Source: a virus. From it: DNA of 64,000 nucleotides. A program made the position numbers and the translations under genes. The notes under the pieces are model-generated. The model saw only the letters and a program-made list of their open reading frames with translations, ran no database searches and was not told where the DNA came from. The DNA is taken from positions 62,001 to 126,000 of the IMG/VR virus record IMGVR_UViG_3300035181_001055. One strand, written 5' to 3'. Below are positions 17,900-26,684 of this stretch, piece by piece (the stretch's first letter is position 1; the number at the start of each line of letters is the position of its first letter).

Positions 17900-18282
17900 G
17901 CGAAAAATTTACCTTGATTGACTATCTTAACAATATAAATGAGAAAAAAGGCGGAGTTCTACAATCGCCCGAATTGAAAGATTATCAGCCATACATCATA
18001 AATCGTGCATTGAGTCAGCAAAGAGATCTCATTTATCTCGCGAACGAAATGAATGCCTTAAATAATGTTGACAAGGACATGCACTATGCGTTCTTGTACT
18101 ATGGAGTTCCTAAGAAGCGTAGATATGGGAAATGGGCTAAGAATGAAGATGATAAAGAGAGTATCAGAATCATTCAGGAATATTATGGATACTCATATCA
18201 ACGAGCTAAGGAGGTTCTACCTCTATTGATCAACAAAATGGCTGAAATCAAGAAAAAACTTGAAAAAGGCGGAAAGGTGTAA
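17896..18282 (+). CDS. 62: Clamp loader small subunit (T4 gp62-like)
   Basis: Non-catalytic partner of gp44 in the clamp loader. It is recognised from position (ATGA overlap with gp44), length (128 residues; T4 187, so shorter) and helical sequence with FTLIDYLNNINEKKG and the YYGVPKKRRYGKWAK segment. Homology is weaker than for gp44 because this family diverges fast. RegA follows after 2 bp. Confidence 0.85.
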   Translation: MSEKFTLIDYLNNINEKKGGVLQSPELKDYQPYIINRALSQQRDLIYLANEMNALNNVDKDMHYAFLYYGVPKKRRYGKWAKNEDDKESIRIIQEYYGYSYQRAKEVLPLLINKMAEIKKKLEKGGKV

Positions 18283-18284
18283 AA

Positions 18285-18704
18285 ATGTCAGAAAGAAATG
18301 ATATTCTTGAAAATTTCATTGAAATTGAATCTGTTAATAGCGATGAGTTTCTGAAAATCAAGGAAACGTTGACTCGAATTGGGCTGGCGAGTCGAAAGAA
18401 AGGCAATGAGCGACCAATTCTTTGGCAAAGCTGCCATATTTTTCATAAAAAGGGCAGATACTATATTGTTCATTTCAAACAATTGTTTTTGCTTGATGGG
18501 CGATTTAATAAAACTGAAATTAGCGAAGAAGATCGCGGCAGAACTGCATTGGTTGCGAGTATGCTCAATCAGTGGGGTCTTATCAAGCCTGTGAAAAAGG
18601 TCCCTGAATATGACCCTAAAACGAAAGTGACAGTGATCCCATTCAAAGAAAAAGATAAGTGGGAACTGAAGTCCAAGTACAATATTGGAAAGAAGGTGAA
18701 TTGA
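18285..18704 (+). CDS. regA: Translational repressor RegA
   Basis: RNA-binding repressor of early phage mRNAs, acting at ribosome-binding sites. Strong similarity to T4 RegA in FLKIKETLTRIGLASRKK, WQSCHIFHKKGRYYIVHFKQ, the LLDGR loop with ISEEDRGR following, and the C-terminal WELKSKYNIGKKV. Length is 139 residues (T4 122), with an extra N-terminal dozen. It lies in the conserved clamp-loader operon. Confidence 0.95.
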   Translation: MSERNDILENFIEIESVNSDEFLKIKETLTRIGLASRKKGNERPILWQSCHIFHKKGRYYIVHFKQLFLLDGRFNKTEISEEDRGRTALVASMLNQWGLIKPVKKVPEYDPKTKVTVIPFKEKDKWELKSKYNIGKKVN

Positions 18705-18705
18705 T

Positions 18706-19380
18706 ATGAGCAATCAGAAGAATCGAAATAACAAGCAATCTCCAAAAGATATTGACCTAGGGATGATTGAATTGAATGCAGTTCTTCCAGAAAATTGTGA
18801 TGAAGGTGCATCAATCAACTTTGATGAGACGAATGATTCTGTTTCCGCTAAGAAAGTTGTTCCTATCGGAATCTACAAATTGCATGACACAGTCAAAACT
18901 CCTAAGTATGCGACTCCTGGTAGCGCCTGTTTTGATTTGTATGCCGATTTCACTGGAATTGAATCAATTAAGGTTTATTCGCCGCATAACACAGAAACTT
19001 CGAGATTTGTCCAGAGCTTCATTGAAAGCGGGAACAGCAAAGGTGTCGTCATTGATTCTGGTGAGCGAGCTCTCATCCCAACAAACATCATTTTCGACAT
19101 TCCTGAAGGCTGGAAAATGCTTATCTATGCTAGGAGCGGATCTGCATTGAAACAAGCTGCTGTTTTGGCAAATGGGGTCGGCGTGGTTGACAGCGATTAC
19201 GTTGAGCCTTCATATGTTATTATTTTCAATCAAAGCAAACATCGTCTTGTTATTAAGCAAGGCGATCGTATTGCACAAGCAGAAATAGTCCCTGTAGTTC
19301 AAGCTTCTTTCAATCTTCTTTCTTCTGCGCCTTCGATTAAAACAAATCGTGCTGGCGGGTTTGGCTCAACTGGTAAATGA
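18706..19380 (+). CDS. dut: Deoxyuridine triphosphatase (dUTPase)
   Basis: Hydrolyses dUTP to dUMP, keeping uracil out of DNA and feeding dTMP synthesis. Trimeric dUTPase motifs are present: PGSACFDLYA (motif 1), YARSGSALKQ (motif 2), GVGVVDSDYVEPSYV (motif 3), QGDRIAQAEIVPV (motif 4) and the C-terminal P-loop-like RAGGFGSTGK (motif 5). The 224-residue length includes a polar N-terminal extension of about 50 residues not seen in typical family members (about 150). T4 itself uses an unrelated enzyme for this step. Confidence 0.95.
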   Translation: MSNQKNRNNKQSPKDIDLGMIELNAVLPENCDEGASINFDETNDSVSAKKVVPIGIYKLHDTVKTPKYATPGSACFDLYADFTGIESIKVYSPHNTETSRFVQSFIESGNSKGVVIDSGERALIPTNIIFDIPEGWKMLIYARSGSALKQAAVLANGVGVVDSDYVEPSYVIIFNQSKHRLVIKQGDRIAQAEIVPVVQASFNLLSSAPSIKTNRAGGFGSTGK

Positions 19381-19389
19381 GGTGTAAGT

Positions 19390-19680
19390 ATGGCAATCAA
19401 AGCAGTTTTTATGCAAATGGGTCTCATTGTAGGCGACTTCGAGGAAGGTATGGACGGGAATTACAAAGTCAGTAAGCCCGTTCTCGTAGTAACGCAGCGA
19501 GACAATGCTTCTTTCGTTCCTTTTCTAGGGATGATGGAAGAACAAAGTTTAACAATCAAGCCAAGTGAATGCTTCTTCGGGCAACTTTTCACGCCTGTTG
19601 TCGAGCTTAGAAATCATTACAATCAAATGTTCGGCTCAGGAATTGTTGAGGCGCCTGCAAGTGCTATTCAACTCAGTTGA
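19390..19680 (+). CDS. LSm-like small protein
   Basis: A 96-residue protein with strand-rich pattern MQMGLIVGDFEEGMDGNYKV, then FVPFLGMMEEQSLTIKPSEC and the conserved-looking end ELRNHYNQMFGSGIV. It resembles the Sm-like proteins common near replication genes of non-enteric T4-like phages and is probably distantly related to the protein at 12511. Function unknown. Confidence 0.55.
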   Translation: MAIKAVFMQMGLIVGDFEEGMDGNYKVSKPVLVVTQRDNASFVPFLGMMEEQSLTIKPSECFFGQLFTPVVELRNHYNQMFGSGIVEAPASAIQLS

Positions 19681-19713
19681 CAATCTTCAGAATTTTAATT
19701 AGACTAGCCCCTC

Positions 19714-19729
19714 GAATTGTAAACAATTC
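19714..19729. repeat. Perfect inverted repeat in convergent gap
   Basis: GAATTGT-AA-ACAATTC in the 123-bp gap between the converging LSm-like gene and the leftward membrane gene. No T-run follows on either side, so it is not an obvious terminator. I see nothing else in this gap. Confidence 0.4.
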
Positions 19730-19803
19730 TATCACAAAAAGTTGAGGCGCTTGCGATTTGAGGGTTGATTTTTCAATTGGTCGATGTTACTCGGCGAAGA
19801 AAT

Positions 19804-20229
19804 TTATTTATCAGGGTTATCAATTTTGAGCGAACGCTCTCTTTCTATAGAAACTGATTCTTCTTCATCTCGGTAATATCTTTCCTGATAACCTCTATAC
19901 CTATGGCTAATCCACTTGCTGGCAACCGCATTGCTTGCAACCACACCTAGATAAATTACCCAAACAGCTTCTAGTACACCTGATGTGGACCCGCTGTTGA
20001 ATAAGTTGAGACTCAGAAATGCAACCGTTGCTGCGAAATATGCCACATTGCTCCAAAATTTAGTGTGGCTTAGTCTGTTGTTCACTTCATTTTTGTAAAG
20101 CTCAGTCATATCCATCTTTCTTCCTGCTTTTATTAGTATGAAAAAGAGGATTAGTAAGAATATAGTCAGGAATACTGAGCTTATGATGTTGAACGTGTTA
20201 GCCAGAAATTGGCTTAAATTTGATTTCAT
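19804..20229 (-). CDS. Small membrane protein, holin candidate
   Basis: A leftward gene inside a rightward replication operon. The 141-residue product has three hydrophobic spans: about residues 15-34 (IISSVFLTIFLLILFFILIK), 60-78 (SNVAYFAATVAFLSLNLF) and 85-105 (VLEAVWVIYLGVVASNAVAS), then a charged tail. This layout is that of holins. The first ATG at 20229 has no ribosome site on the minus strand, whereas an internal ATG at 20115 (MDMTEL) follows AGGAAGAAAG, so the main product may be 103 residues with two spans. The holin role is inferred from topology and the need for a partner for the cytoplasmic lysozyme. Confidence 0.5.
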   Translation of the reverse strand: MKSNLSQFLANTFNIISSVFLTIFLLILFFILIKAGRKMDMTELYKNEVNNRLSHTKFWSNVAYFAATVAFLSLNLFNSGSTSGVLEAVWVIYLGVVASNAVASKWISHRYRGYQERYYRDEEESVSIERERSLKIDNPDK

Positions 20230-20238
20230 GGAGGTTTA

Positions 20239-21711
20239 ATGAAAGAGTTTTATACATTTGTTGATCAACAAGGTTCAAGAATGTTTCATCGGTACTGGGG
20301 CAGCGATGAAAGAAAGATTGAAGTTATTGAGGGGTTTCCTATCGAGCTATTTATTGAAGGTAAACGCAGAGATTCTAAAGGATTGCACGGTGAAAGTTTA
20401 AGCAGAATTGAGTTTAATAGTATTGATGATGCTATGGAATTCATTCGTGAATATAAAGACATTTCTCCCATTCACGGTCAAACAAGTCTCCCTCACCAAT
20501 TTATCGCACATCGATACCCTAGTGAAATCGAATTTGATATTAGCAAGTTCGTCATTGCTAACATTGACATCGAAACCAAGTTTGATAATGGATTCCCGTC
20601 GCCTGATCGCGCTGACCAGGAAATCACTGCCATCACATTGAAGCGTTTCGGAGAAGACAAGTTTGTGAGCTGGGGGATCAAGCCGTATAAGGTTAAAAAT
20701 GATAGCGACGAGTACGTGTTGTGTGAAAATGAGAGCGATCTATTGGTCAAATTTATCAATTACTGGAATCGTCTAAAGCCAGACATCATTACTGGCTGGA
20801 ACGTTCAGGGGTTTGACGTTCCTTATCTTGTGAATCGAATTACTAATGTTCTAGGGGAAAATGTTGCTGCTAAACTATCTCCTTTTCATCCTTATACGTC
20901 TCGCGTCTTCAATGAAATTGAAATTCAAGGTGAGCAAAAGAGCTATCGCATTCTTGGCATAACAGTTTACGATTATTTGGAGCTATACAAGAAATTCAGC
21001 CCGAGAAAACTTGAGCGATATTCTCTTGATTTTGTCGCCCATGTCGAGCTAGGTGAACGCAAAATCAATTACTCCGAGTACGGCAATCTGATGGATCTTT
21101 ATGAAACGAATTATGATTTGTTTATGGATTATAACATCCATGACGTTCGTCTCGTGGAGAATATTGACAAGAAATTGAATTTCATGTTCTCTGCTTTAAC
21201 AATGGCTTATATGGGCCATGTTCGTTTGCATGAGATTTTTTCACAAGTTCGTCTATGGGATACAATGCTCTATAATGAGCTGAGAGCTGAAGGTGTTCAA
21301 ATCCCGCCTCAAGTTCGCCGAGGCAATGTTGATGGAATCGAAGGCGCATTTGTTAAAGACCCGATCCCTGGTCTTTATAAATGGGTTGTTTCGTTTGATT
21401 TGACGTCTCTGTATCCTTCAATTATCATGCAGTACAATCTATCCGCTGAAACTGCAGTTGAGCCTGCGGTGGGAAACTTGGTTAGCAAAATGGTTGATAT
21501 GTCTTATGAAACATCCCGTTTGAAGGATGAAAATCTTACAATGACTGCTAATGGAGCGACTTTCACGCGAGATTTCAAAGGCGTTATGCCTCGATTGGTT
21601 GAAAAGATGTTTAGCGGACGGAAAAAATATAAGAATATGATGCTCGAGACAAGAAAAGATCTCGAGAGCATTAAAGCTGAGTTGAGCAAGAGAGGTATTA
21701 AGTATGATTGA
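20239..21711 (+). CDS. 43A: DNA polymerase, N-terminal part (T4 gp43A)
   Basis: First half of a family B replicative polymerase that is split into two genes. Its 490 residues contain the N-terminal domain and 3'-5' exonuclease: ANIDIETKFDNGFPS (Exo I), GWNVQGFDVPYL (Exo II) and YNIHDVRLVENI (Exo III). They also carry palm motif A, FDLTSLYPSIIMQYN. It ends in the fingers after a helix rich in K and E. A strong GGAGG precedes the ATG. The stop lies 8 bp inside the next gene. Confidence 0.95.
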   Translation: MKEFYTFVDQQGSRMFHRYWGSDERKIEVIEGFPIELFIEGKRRDSKGLHGESLSRIEFNSIDDAMEFIREYKDISPIHGQTSLPHQFIAHRYPSEIEFDISKFVIANIDIETKFDNGFPSPDRADQEITAITLKRFGEDKFVSWGIKPYKVKNDSDEYVLCENESDLLVKFINYWNRLKPDIITGWNVQGFDVPYLVNRITNVLGENVAAKLSPFHPYTSRVFNEIEIQGEQKSYRILGITVYDYLELYKKFSPRKLERYSLDFVAHVELGERKINYSEYGNLMDLYETNYDLFMDYNIHDVRLVENIDKKLNFMFSALTMAYMGHVRLHEIFSQVRLWDTMLYNELRAEGVQIPPQVRRGNVDGIEGAFVKDPIPGLYKWVVSFDLTSLYPSIIMQYNLSAETAVEPAVGNLVSKMVDMSYETSRLKDENLTMTANGATFTRDFKGVMPRLVEKMFSGRKKYKNMMLETRKDLESIKAELSKRGIKYD

Positions 21712-22972
21712 AATTAGTAAAATGACTGACGACGAGCTGCTTTCTTTGTATAAAGAAAAGAAAAATAAAGAAGCATCGTATGAAGCAATGCAATTGGCAT
21801 TGAAAATTGCACTGAACTCTCTGTATGGCGCGCAAGCGAATCAGCATTTTCGATATTACTCAACTGATATTGCTGAAGGTATTACATTAACGGGTCAATT
21901 GACGATCCAATATATTTCAAATGCTATCAATGAGTTTATGAACTCTAAGCTAGGAACTGTTGGAGTTGATTATGTGATCGCGAATGACACCGACTCGGCA
22001 TACATTCGCCTCGACGAGCTGGTTGAAAGAATCGTTCCTAAAGATACGCCGACACAGAAAGTGGTTGATTTTATTGACAAGTTTGCATCAGTTGCTCTTG
22101 AGCCAATGCTTTCGAAGAAATTTTCTGAGTTGGCAGACTACGTCAATGCTCTAGAAAATAAGATGCACATGAAGCGAGAAGCAATTGCGGATCGCGGAAT
22201 CTGGCGTGCAAAAAAGAACTATATTCTACAGGTTTATGACAATGAAGGTATTAGATACAATGAGCCTAAATTAAAGACAGTTGGAATTGAAACAGCGAGG
22301 TCTAGTACACCTGAAATAGTTCGTAATGCTTTGGAAAAATCTCTAACAATTCTTTTGAATGGAACTGAAGAAGAGATTCAGAAATTTGTGAAAGAGTTCA
22401 AAGAGGTTTTCATGAATTCGTCTATCGAGGAGATCGCTTTCCCTCGAGGCGTTAGTGATATTGACAAGTGGGTTGATCTTAGTGGGCGTGAAAAGTGGAA
22501 AACAGGCGCTCCTATTCATGTGAAAGCATCGATTGTTTATAATGACAAGCTTCGCACATCTGGTCTGCATAAGAGATATCCGCTCATCAAAAATGGGGAT
22601 AAGATAAAATTTGTTTATCTCAAGACGCCGAATCCTGTCAGAAACAATGCCATTGCTTTTACTGATTTTTTGCCTCCTGAGTTTCAGCTTGATAGTTATG
22701 TTGATCGTGAACTTCAATTCGAAAAGACTTTTCTAGAGCCGCTCAGAAGTTTCACTGAAATCATGGGGTGGCATACCGAGAAGATCAATACAATAACTGG
22801 GTTTTTCGGAGACGATGCGGCGCCAAGCAAGGTGCGAGTCAGCGCTGTGACGATGAGCGAATCATTCAAGCAACCCTCAAAAAATAGGTTGACAGCCGAC
22901 CAAGAATGCCTTAAAATAAAGGCAAAATCGAGATCGCGACGCTCAGCGGCTACGCTTGATGGGTTTTTCTGA
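21704..22972 (+). CDS. 43B: DNA polymerase, C-terminal part (T4 gp43B)
   Basis: Second half of the split polymerase, 422 residues. It starts in the fingers and contains motif B (KIALNSLYGAQANQHF), motif C (ANDTDSAYI), the thumb and a C-terminal tail ending AATLDGFF, which resembles the clamp-binding peptide of T4 gp43. Start ATG overlaps the gp43A stop (ATGATTGA), so translation is coupled and the two chains should be made equally. The overlap means this is a stable gene split rather than a sequencing frameshift; no homing endonuclease lies between the halves. A promoter for uvsX is embedded near the end. Confidence 0.94.
   Translation: MIEISKMTDDELLSLYKEKKNKEASYEAMQLALKIALNSLYGAQANQHFRYYSTDIAEGITLTGQLTIQYISNAINEFMNSKLGTVGVDYVIANDTDSAYIRLDELVERIVPKDTPTQKVVDFIDKFASVALEPMLSKKFSELADYVNALENKMHMKREAIADRGIWRAKKNYILQVYDNEGIRYNEPKLKTVGIETARSSTPEIVRNALEKSLTILLNGTEEEIQKFVKEFKEVFMNSSIEEIAFPRGVSDIDKWVDLSGREKWKTGAPIHVKASIVYNDKLRTSGLHKRYPLIKNGDKIKFVYLKTPNPVRNNAIAFTDFLPPEFQLDSYVDRELQFEKTFLEPLRSFTEIMGWHTEKINTITGFFGDDAAPSKVRVSAVTMSESFKQPSKNRLTADQECLKIKAKSRSRRSAATLDGFF
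22889..22917 (+). promoter_or_regulatory. Promoter for uvsX
   Basis: TTGACA, 17 bp, TAAAAT, inside the 3' end of gp43B and 70 bp before uvsX. Confidence 0.8.
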
Positions 22973-22986
22973 AGAAAGGATTGAGG

Positions 22987-24069
22987 ATGTCATCAATCAA
23001 TGAATTTTTGAAACTGACTGGAAACGAATTTGCGAGTGTTGCTGAAGATGGAGTAACTGCTGGAGACGTATCAGGATGGGTTGATAGCGGCAGTTACGCA
23101 TTTAATGCTTTGCTCAGTGGAGACATCTACAAAGGATTTCCAGGCAATAAGATTGTGATTCTCAGTGGCGAGCCGAGCGTAGGAAAATCGTATTTTGCTC
23201 TTGCAGCAGCAAAGAACTTTTTGGAACAGAATAAAGATGGCATTGTCATCATGTTTGAAACAGAGAGCGCTCTGACGAAAGATATGTTGATTGAGCGCGG
23301 AATTGATGTTAAGCGATTCGGCGTTGTTCCGATAGCAACAGTTCAACAGTTCAAAACGCAAGCGCTTCGAGTTGTTGATAATTATGAGAAACAACCTAAA
23401 AATGAGCGTCAACCGCTTCTTTTCATTCTTGATTCTCTCGGAATGCTATCAACCGATAAGGAAATGGTTGATAGCGTAGAAGGAAAAGATACTAGAGATA
23501 TGACGCGAGCTCAGATGATTAAGGCTGCATTTCGCGTTCTTACTTTGAAGTTGGGACGCGCAGGAATTCCGATGCTCGTGACAAATCATGTTTACGAAGA
23601 TGTAGGCGGTGGTCCTTATGCGTCCAAGAAGCAGGCTGGCGGGAGCGGAGCTGTATATGCGTCTAGCACTATTCTAACGTTGTCTAAAGCTAAAGAAAGG
23701 GATGCGTCCACGAATGAAGTTACGGGAGTGATTATTACAGCGACAGCTACTAAGAGTCGTTTCACGAAAGAAAATAGCAAGGTCAAGTGTTTGATTCGTT
23801 TCGACGGTGGGCTAGACCGCTATTTCGGTATGCTGGAATTGGCTGAAGAAGCCGGAGTATTCAAAAAGGTGAGCACGCGATATGAGTTAGAAGACGGCAC
23901 TAAATTGTTTGGCAAGAATATTATGGAGAGCCCTGAGAAATATTTTACCACTGACGTTCTTGAAAGGATTAATGAATATGTCAAGCGAAAATTCTGTTAC
24001 GGAAATGGATCCGACCAAGCATTTGTTGATGAATCTTTTGAAGGAGAAAAAGATACGAGTAACATTTAA
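22987..24069 (+). CDS. uvsX: UvsX RecA-like recombinase
   Basis: Strand-exchange protein for recombination-dependent replication and repair. Walker A SGEPSVGKS is at about residue 60; Walker B LLFILDSLGML near 143; the L2-like region and the SGAVYASSTILTLSKAKERD segment match T4 UvsX. Length is 360 residues (T4 391). ATG 22987 follows AAAGGA at 7 bases; a TTG at 22981 is less likely. The end overlaps the next small gene by 92 bp. Confidence 0.95.
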   Translation: MSSINEFLKLTGNEFASVAEDGVTAGDVSGWVDSGSYAFNALLSGDIYKGFPGNKIVILSGEPSVGKSYFALAAAKNFLEQNKDGIVIMFETESALTKDMLIERGIDVKRFGVVPIATVQQFKTQALRVVDNYEKQPKNERQPLLFILDSLGMLSTDKEMVDSVEGKDTRDMTRAQMIKAAFRVLTLKLGRAGIPMLVTNHVYEDVGGGPYASKKQAGGSGAVYASSTILTLSKAKERDASTNEVTGVIITATATKSRFTKENSKVKCLIRFDGGLDRYFGMLELAEEAGVFKKVSTRYELEDGTKLFGKNIMESPEKYFTTDVLERINEYVKRKFCYGNGSDQAFVDESFEGEKDTSNI

Positions 24070-24256
24070 CAAATCAGATGGGTCCGAGCGAACTATGGTT
24101 TGTGTTCCATATGATGATGTTCCTCAAGACGAGAAAGCAAAGGATTCAAATCAGGAACGAAAAATCAACCCGACATTGGTCACTGTTTATGAGGAAGGCG
24201 TGGGATGGCGAAGCTTTCATTCGACAAAAGTTATTTCATATGAGGTGATTGAATGA
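23978..24256 (+). CDS. Small SH3-like beta-barrel protein (WYL_2/DUF2693-like)
   Basis: A 92-residue protein starting at ATG 23978 within the end of uvsX. The pattern LLKEKKIRVTFNKSDGSERT, then the end LVTVYEEGVGWRSFHSTKVI, is that of a short family widespread in T4-like phages with an SH3/Sm-like fold. An in-frame ATG at 24005 is an alternative start. Function unknown. It overlaps the next gene by 4 bp (ATGA). Confidence 0.65.
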   Translation: MSSENSVTEMDPTKHLLMNLLKEKKIRVTFNKSDGSERTMVCVPYDDVPQDEKAKDSNQERKINPTLVTVYEEGVGWRSFHSTKVISYEVIE

Positions 24257-24600
24257 CGCAGAAAAAATTCATTATTCTTAAAGCTGAAACCTATGAAGAA
24301 GAGGGTGTGGAGAAGTTTCGTTTTGCTGCTTCTGTGAGCGATGACGATGATCTTTCGAATATAATTTTCTTCTTTGATGATTACACTCTTTATCAAGAAA
24401 ATGGCGATTTGATAGCCCAGAGTCCTGTCCATTTTGCTGAACAGATTAATGGGGAGTTAGTTCCGATTAAAGAAGATGATTCTAGGCATGACATTCTGCG
24501 AGATGTTAGCGCAAAAATTCTCGATCAGGCAACAAGTATGTGCATGCGAGAGTTTGAAAAATCTGTTGAGAAAGCTGAATCGTTTATCGGCACAAGATAA
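24253..24600 (+). CDS. Hypothetical protein
   Basis: A 115-residue acidic protein, coupled by a 4-bp overlap to the preceding small gene. It has strand-rich N-terminal half with an acidic DDDDLS stretch and a helical C-terminus. I do not recognise a family. Position between uvsX and folE suggests early expression. Confidence 0.7.
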   Translation: MTQKKFIILKAETYEEEGVEKFRFAASVSDDDDLSNIIFFFDDYTLYQENGDLIAQSPVHFAEQINGELVPIKEDDSRHDILRDVSAKILDQATSMCMREFEKSVEKAESFIGTR

Positions 24601-24652
24601 TTCATTAAATAGGTGTTGTAGCGTTTAATCCTGAGTAAGGAAAGGAGAAGAA

Positions 24653-25324
24653 ATGAGTTTTCAGAAAACAAAAATTGACGAGAAACTCGGAAAGCGTGTC
24701 AATGATTATCTTACTAGCATGGGCGTTCAAACCCCTATGCGAGAAAATGAATTGACTAACCAACAAAAGATCGACATCATTGAGAAAAAGATGATTGAAG
24801 TGTTGGAAGTGTTGGGGCTTGATTTGAAAGACGACAGTCTCGCAGAAACGCCTAAGCGAGTTGCAAAAATGTTTGTCAATGAGCTCTATTGGGGTCTTGA
24901 TCCTGATAAGTTCCCTAAGTGCACCACCGTTGAAAATCGAATGGGATATGATGAAATGGTGGTTGAGAAAAACATTACTGTTATGTCAGATTGCGAACAT
25001 CATCTTCGCCCGATTGTTGGTGTCGCCCATGTTGCTTACATTCCTAAAGGCAAGGTTCTCGGTTTATCGAAGATGAATCGAATTGTTGAGTATTTCGCTC
25101 GCCGTCCTCAAATCCAGGAGCGTCTCGCAGAGCAAATCTATCACGCTCTCGTTTATATTCTCGGCACTGAAGATGTTGCGGTAGTTATTGATGCTGAGCA
25201 TTTCTGTGTTAAGCAGCGAGGCGTTGAAGACCAGAATAGCAATACTGTCACGAGTAAACTAGGCGGCGAATTCAAGAAAGATCCTTCTGTCCGTGCAGAA
25301 TTCATGAGTATCATTCGCTCTTGA
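24653..25324 (+). CDS. folE: GTP cyclohydrolase I (FolE)
   Basis: Converts GTP to dihydroneopterin triphosphate, the first step of 7-deazaguanine (queuosine-type) synthesis. It has the zinc and substrate motifs: [40 protein letters not shown] and [20 protein letters not shown]. Length is 223 residues, normal for the family. A 52-bp leader with AGGAGAAG precedes it. It heads a run of preQ0-pathway genes (queC, amidotransferase, queF, dpdA, queE), so its job is probably DNA-base modification rather than folate synthesis. Confidence 0.96.
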   Translation: MSFQKTKIDEKLGKRVNDYLTSMGVQTPMRENELTNQQKIDIIEKKMIEVLEVLGLDLKDDSLAETPKRVAKMFVNELYWGLDPDKFPKCTTVENRMGYDEMVVEKNITVMSDCEHHLRPIVGVAHVAYIPKGKVLGLSKMNRIVEYFARRPQIQERLAEQIYHALVYILGTEDVAVVIDAEHFCVKQRGVEDQNSNTVTSKLGGEFKKDPSVRAEFMSIIRS

Positions 25325-25331
25325 GGTGATT

Positions 25332-26063
25332 ATGAAAGATGTGTTTCTGAATGAGTTTCCGCTCGCGAAAAAAGCGGTTGTGGTGATGAGTGGCGGTATG
25401 GATAGCGCCATTGCAGCTCGACTTTCTGTTGAGAAACTAGGATCCGAAAATGTTCATGCTCTGAGTTTCTACTACGGTCAGAAACAGAGCATTGAGCTGG
25501 ACATGGCGAAGATCAATGCAGAGAAATTGAAACTCGCCAAGCATACTTTAGTTGACATCACATTTCTTGGCGATATGGTTCGAGGTGTTAGCGCTAATAT
25601 TTCGGGCGGCAAAGAAATGCCTACGATCCGCGATATCCTAGGCGATCCTCAGCCTGTTACCTACGTCCCGAATCGAAATGCAATTTTGCTGATGATTGCA
25701 TCGAGTTATGCTGAAGCTAATGGCATTGATCTTGTTGTTACAGGACTACAAGCGCAAGATGAGTATTCTTATTGGGATACTACTCCGTCTTTTGTGAAGG
25801 CTGTCAATGATGTTTTGTCTCTGAACCGCCAGAATAAGATTCGGGTTCATGCGCCGTTCATGGGGAAGAACAAATCTCAAGAAATCGCTGCGCTTCTTGG
25901 AATGGATGGCAATATTGAGTTGCTGAAAACAACGATTACATGCTATAATCCTACAGAAGACGTTAGCTGCGGGAAATGCCCGAGCTGCGCCGAGCGAATC
26001 GCAAACTTCAAGAAAGCGGGATTGGTTGATCCAATCAAGTACGCAATTGACATTAAGTGGTAA
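25332..26063 (+). CDS. queC: 7-cyano-7-deazaguanine synthase (QueC)
   Basis: ATP-dependent enzyme that turns 7-carboxy-7-deazaguanine and ammonia into preQ0. N-terminal PP-loop VVMSGGMDSAIAARLS, substrate region YVPNRNAILLMIASSYAEAN, and C-terminal zinc site with four cysteines (CYNPTEDVSCGKCPSCAER). At 243 residues it is full length. ATG 25332 follows GAGGTGATT; a GTG at 25326 is in frame. An amidotransferase gene follows after 6 bp. Confidence 0.96.
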   Translation: MKDVFLNEFPLAKKAVVVMSGGMDSAIAARLSVEKLGSENVHALSFYYGQKQSIELDMAKINAEKLKLAKHTLVDITFLGDMVRGVSANISGGKEMPTIRDILGDPQPVTYVPNRNAILLMIASSYAEANGIDLVVTGLQAQDEYSYWDTTPSFVKAVNDVLSLNRQNKIRVHAPFMGKNKSQEIAALLGMDGNIELLKTTITCYNPTEDVSCGKCPSCAERIANFKKAGLVDPIKYAIDIKW

Positions 26064-26069
26064 TGTGAT

Positions 26070-26684
26070 ATGTGTGGTATTTTTTGCAGCTTTGATAGCA
26101 GGAAAGCGAGAGAGCTTCTTGCGCTAAATAGTTATAGAGGCTCTCATAGCTATAGCTTCACTCTTGTCGGTAGTGACCCGATTCGAGGATTGGGTGAATT
26201 TGAAGCATCGTTGCTAGACAAAGAAGGCTACAAAATTTGCCATGTCCAAGCGCCAACGACCGAAGCAAGAGGATATGACACAATTCACCCTGCAGAGTTC
26301 AATGGTATGAGACTTTGGCATAATGGTATTGTGAAAGATTTCGATGTCAAGCGTCTTCAACAGAAGCATGGTGTTAACACTCCTTGGGATACTATGCTCA
26401 TTCTTCTCGAACTTTCGTCTGCAAATTGGGAAGAGAATTTGAGTGAAATAAACGGCAGTTTCGCTTGTATTCTTCAAGAGAATGATATAGTCTATGCTTT
26501 TAGGAATGAAATTTCTCCTCTGTTTTATGACGATGATTTGAATATAAGCAGCGTTATTTTTGAGGATTCACGACCGCTTCCACCCAATCGAATGTTCGTC
26601 CTTGATTTGGAAAGACGAAAAATTGAAGACATCGGGTGTAGCTTCAAAACGAAAGAAAATCCTTACTATTTCGGAGATGAATGA
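26070..26684 (+). CDS. Class II glutamine amidotransferase
   Basis: N-terminal-nucleophile amidotransferase, 204 residues: MCGIF with the catalytic cysteine at position 2, SYRGSHSYSFT, the HVQAPTTEARGYDTIHP glutamine-binding region and MRLWHNGIVKDF. Such a domain is fused to QueC (Gat-QueC) in archaeal and phage archaeosine pathways; here it is a separate protein directly after QueC. It probably supplies ammonia from glutamine to a 7-deazaguanine intermediate. The exact acceptor cannot be told from sequence. The stop overlaps the queF start. Confidence 0.88.
   Translation: MCGIFCSFDSRKARELLALNSYRGSHSYSFTLVGSDPIRGLGEFEASLLDKEGYKICHVQAPTTEARGYDTIHPAEFNGMRLWHNGIVKDFDVKRLQQKHGVNTPWDTMLILLELSSANWEENLSEINGSFACILQENDIVYAFRNEISPLFYDDDLNISSVIFEDSRPLPPNRMFVLDLERRKIEDIGCSFKTKENPYYFGDE

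Noticed and set aside
20239-22972. Polymerase split as a sequencing frameshift
   Set aside because: The ATGATTGA stop/start overlap and a start codon just before motif B fit a real two-gene arrangement; a single-base error would not usually create this.
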